This document shows, in pieces, positions 8,550 through 9,161 of a stretch of 9,161 bases of DNA (positions are counted from its first letter, which is position 1; each line of letters opens with the position of its first letter). Position numbers and translations under genes: made by a program. The DNA is from Spirosoma sp. (GTDB lineage Bacteria; Bacteroidota; Bacteroidia; Cytophagales; Spirosomataceae): assembly GCA_025351545.1 (NCBI GenBank), contig JANXVQ010000180.1, positions 1 through 9,161 of the forward strand, in the 5' to 3' direction. Under the pieces are notes generated by a model, which saw only the letters and a list, made by a program, of their open reading frames with translations, made no database searches and was not told the DNA's origin.

Positions 8550-8567
8550 TATCTATAAAATATCCAA
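8540..8567 (-). promoter_or_regulatory. Bacteroidota-type promoter of the isomerase-heme dehydrogenase operon
   Basis: Read on the minus strand, TATCTTTG (8547-8540) matches the Bacteroidota primary sigma -7 consensus TAnnTTTG exactly. A TTG (8567-8565) lies 17 bases upstream, within the 17-23 base spacing reported for Flavobacterium promoters. Transcription would start near 8533, leaving a short leader of about 17 bases before the ATG at 8516. The -7 box falls inside the palindrome TGTATC-AAA-GATACA. Confidence 0.6.
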
Positions 8568-8599
8568 CATTAACTATTAATACTAGTATCGGAGACTTC

Positions 8600-8618
8600 G
8601 TATCAACAGTTGCGATAC
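8600..8618. promoter_or_regulatory. Imperfect inverted repeat with GTATC/GATAC ends, possible regulator site
   Basis: GTATCAAC pairs with GTTG and ATAC on the right arm, interrupted by two extra bases. It lies about 65-85 bases upstream of the predicted operon start point, a distance suited to an activator. A further GTATC lies 14 bases away at 8586, the same step as between 8600 and 8614. Could be chance in AT-rich sequence. Confidence 0.3.
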
Positions 8619-8649
8619 ATACGTTAAACGTACTGATGAGCAACTTTAC

Positions 8650-8717
8650 GCAACACCGGGTTAAAACCCGGTGCAATGCATCCAATTTTATTGCACCGGG
8701 TCTTAGCCCGGTGTTGC
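8650..8717. repeat. REP/BIME-like element: two GC-rich hairpins in an inverted pair
   Basis: Two 28-base arms (8650-8677 and 8690-8717) are reverse complements with only two mismatches, separated by 12 bases. Each arm is itself a hairpin: CACCGGG (8654-8660) with CCCGGTG (8667-8673), and CACCGGG (8694-8700) with CCCGGTG (8707-8713), each with a 6-base loop. This nested build is what paired REP sequences look like, and such elements are normally dispersed between genes. No transposase is nearby. It could also fold in RNA as a terminator or a stabilising structure, but a T tract does not follow directly. Confidence 0.75.
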
Positions 8718-8811
8718 ATAAGAGCGACTATTACTCTAAATGAATGCATTTTTTTTACTCTGCTTCCAACTGTTTGAGTATAAATGAGGTCATTGGATTG
8801 TCAACGTTGCT

Positions 8812-9161
8812 ATGCAGGATGAATACGAATTAGTTGAAGGGTGCCGACGGCAGGACCGAATTGTGCAGCGACAGCTCTATGAGCGGTTTGCCGGGAAGCT
8901 CTTTGTCGTTTGTAAACGGTATATACACGACCCCGATGAAGCTGAAGATGTTCTACAGGATGCATTTGTAAAGATTTACCGGCACATAGATTCATTTCGA
9001 TTTGAGTGCCCACTGGAAGCCTGGTTAAAACGAATAGTTATAAATACAGCTCTAAAAGCCATACGCAAACAAAAACCGTGGGAACACACTGCCGATGTGC
9101 AGGAACTGGCACTAACACTGCCACAAGCCGACGAAAGTTTACCCGCATTAAATTACCAATA
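8812..9161 (+). CDS. ECF-family RNA polymerase sigma factor (N-terminal part, runs off right edge)
   Basis: The visible 116 codons are the sigma-2 region of an extracytoplasmic-function sigma factor, which directs RNA polymerase to a regulon, often in response to envelope signals through an anti-sigma factor. Residues 42-59, with DEAEDVLQDAFVKIYRHI, are region 2.2, which contacts the polymerase. The helix from Trp71 (WLKRIVINTALKAIRK) is region 2.4, expected to read the -10 element. A linker begins near residue 88; the sigma-4 domain and any anti-sigma gene lie beyond the window. The start is well fixed: an in-frame TGA at 8785-8787 precedes, and 8812 is the first ATG after it. There is no clear ribosome-binding site, as is usual in Bacteroidota. 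Confidence 0.92.
   Translation, partial: MQDEYELVEGCRRQDRIVQRQLYERFAGKLFVVCKRYIHDPDEAEDVLQDAFVKIYRHIDSFRFECPLEAWLKRIVINTALKAIRKQKPWEHTADVQELALTLPQADESLPALNYQ

Larger units (their letters stand above)
8517..8811. other. Intergenic region between the operon and the ECF sigma gene
   Basis: I see no gene in these 295 bases. They hold the leftward operon promoter and its palindromes (8535-8618), a short palindrome ACGTT-A-AACGT (8621-8631), the REP-like double hairpin (8650-8717) and an AT-rich stretch with eight T residues before the sigma factor start. No convincing TAnnTTTG promoter was found for the sigma factor. Confidence 0.6.

Noticed and set aside
8650..8717. CRISPR repeat-spacer array
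   Set aside because: There are only two copies, in inverted rather than direct orientation, with a 12-base gap and no cas genes.
8459..8743. 94-codon plus-strand reading frame across the operon promoter region
   Set aside because: It runs antisense over the Tat signal of the isomerase gene and through the palindromes, with no domain or coding character.
8740..8787. Fifteen-codon reading frame (MNAFFLLCFQLFEYK) just upstream of the ECF sigma gene
   Set aside because: It resembles a leader peptide, but it is very short, has no ribosome-binding site or attenuator-like structure around it, and could easily arise by chance in T-rich sequence.

Overview
The window looks like chromosomal DNA of a Bacteroidota bacterium, most likely of the order Cytophagales (Spirosoma-like; this is inference from protein style, not a database match). 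The signs are a Bacteroidota-type macroglobulin, an ECF sigma factor of the type common in this phylum, a TAnnTTTG-type promoter, and start codons without clear Shine-Dalgarno sequences.

Layout from left to right. Positions 1-3778, minus strand, hold the first 1259 codons of a very large secreted alpha-2-macroglobulin-like protein. It reads without an in-frame stop and runs off the left edge, before the expected thioester/complement-like part. A 162-base divergent spacer separates it from a plus-strand cyclophilin-type peptidyl-prolyl isomerase (3941-4519). That gene ends at a 16-bp perfect-stem terminator, which it shares with a convergent minus-strand operon. The operon runs from a promoter at about 8540-8567. 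Its first gene is a Tat-signal-bearing TIM-barrel sugar isomerase/epimerase-like protein (8516-7659). Thirteen bases later comes a roughly 1026-residue exported protein with a beta-propeller dehydrogenase domain, HEAT-like repeats and a C-terminal c-type cytochrome (7645-4565). Positions 8517-8811 are non-coding, with the operon promoter, several GTATC/GATAC palindromes and a 68-base REP-like double hairpin. The right edge holds the start of an ECF sigma factor (8812 onward).

How the parts may work together: all three complete genes and the macroglobulin carry N-terminal signals or hydrophobic leaders, so this is largely a cell-envelope gene cluster. The isomerase plus heme dehydrogenase form a plausible periplasmic sugar-oxidation pair, in which the barrel protein would rearrange a sugar or keto-sugar and the propeller/cytochrome protein would pass electrons from oxidation to the respiratory chain. 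The substrate cannot be read from the sequence. The macroglobulin probably traps or inhibits proteases in the envelope, and the cyclophilin probably assists protein folding there. No phage, CRISPR, transposase or RNA gene was seen.
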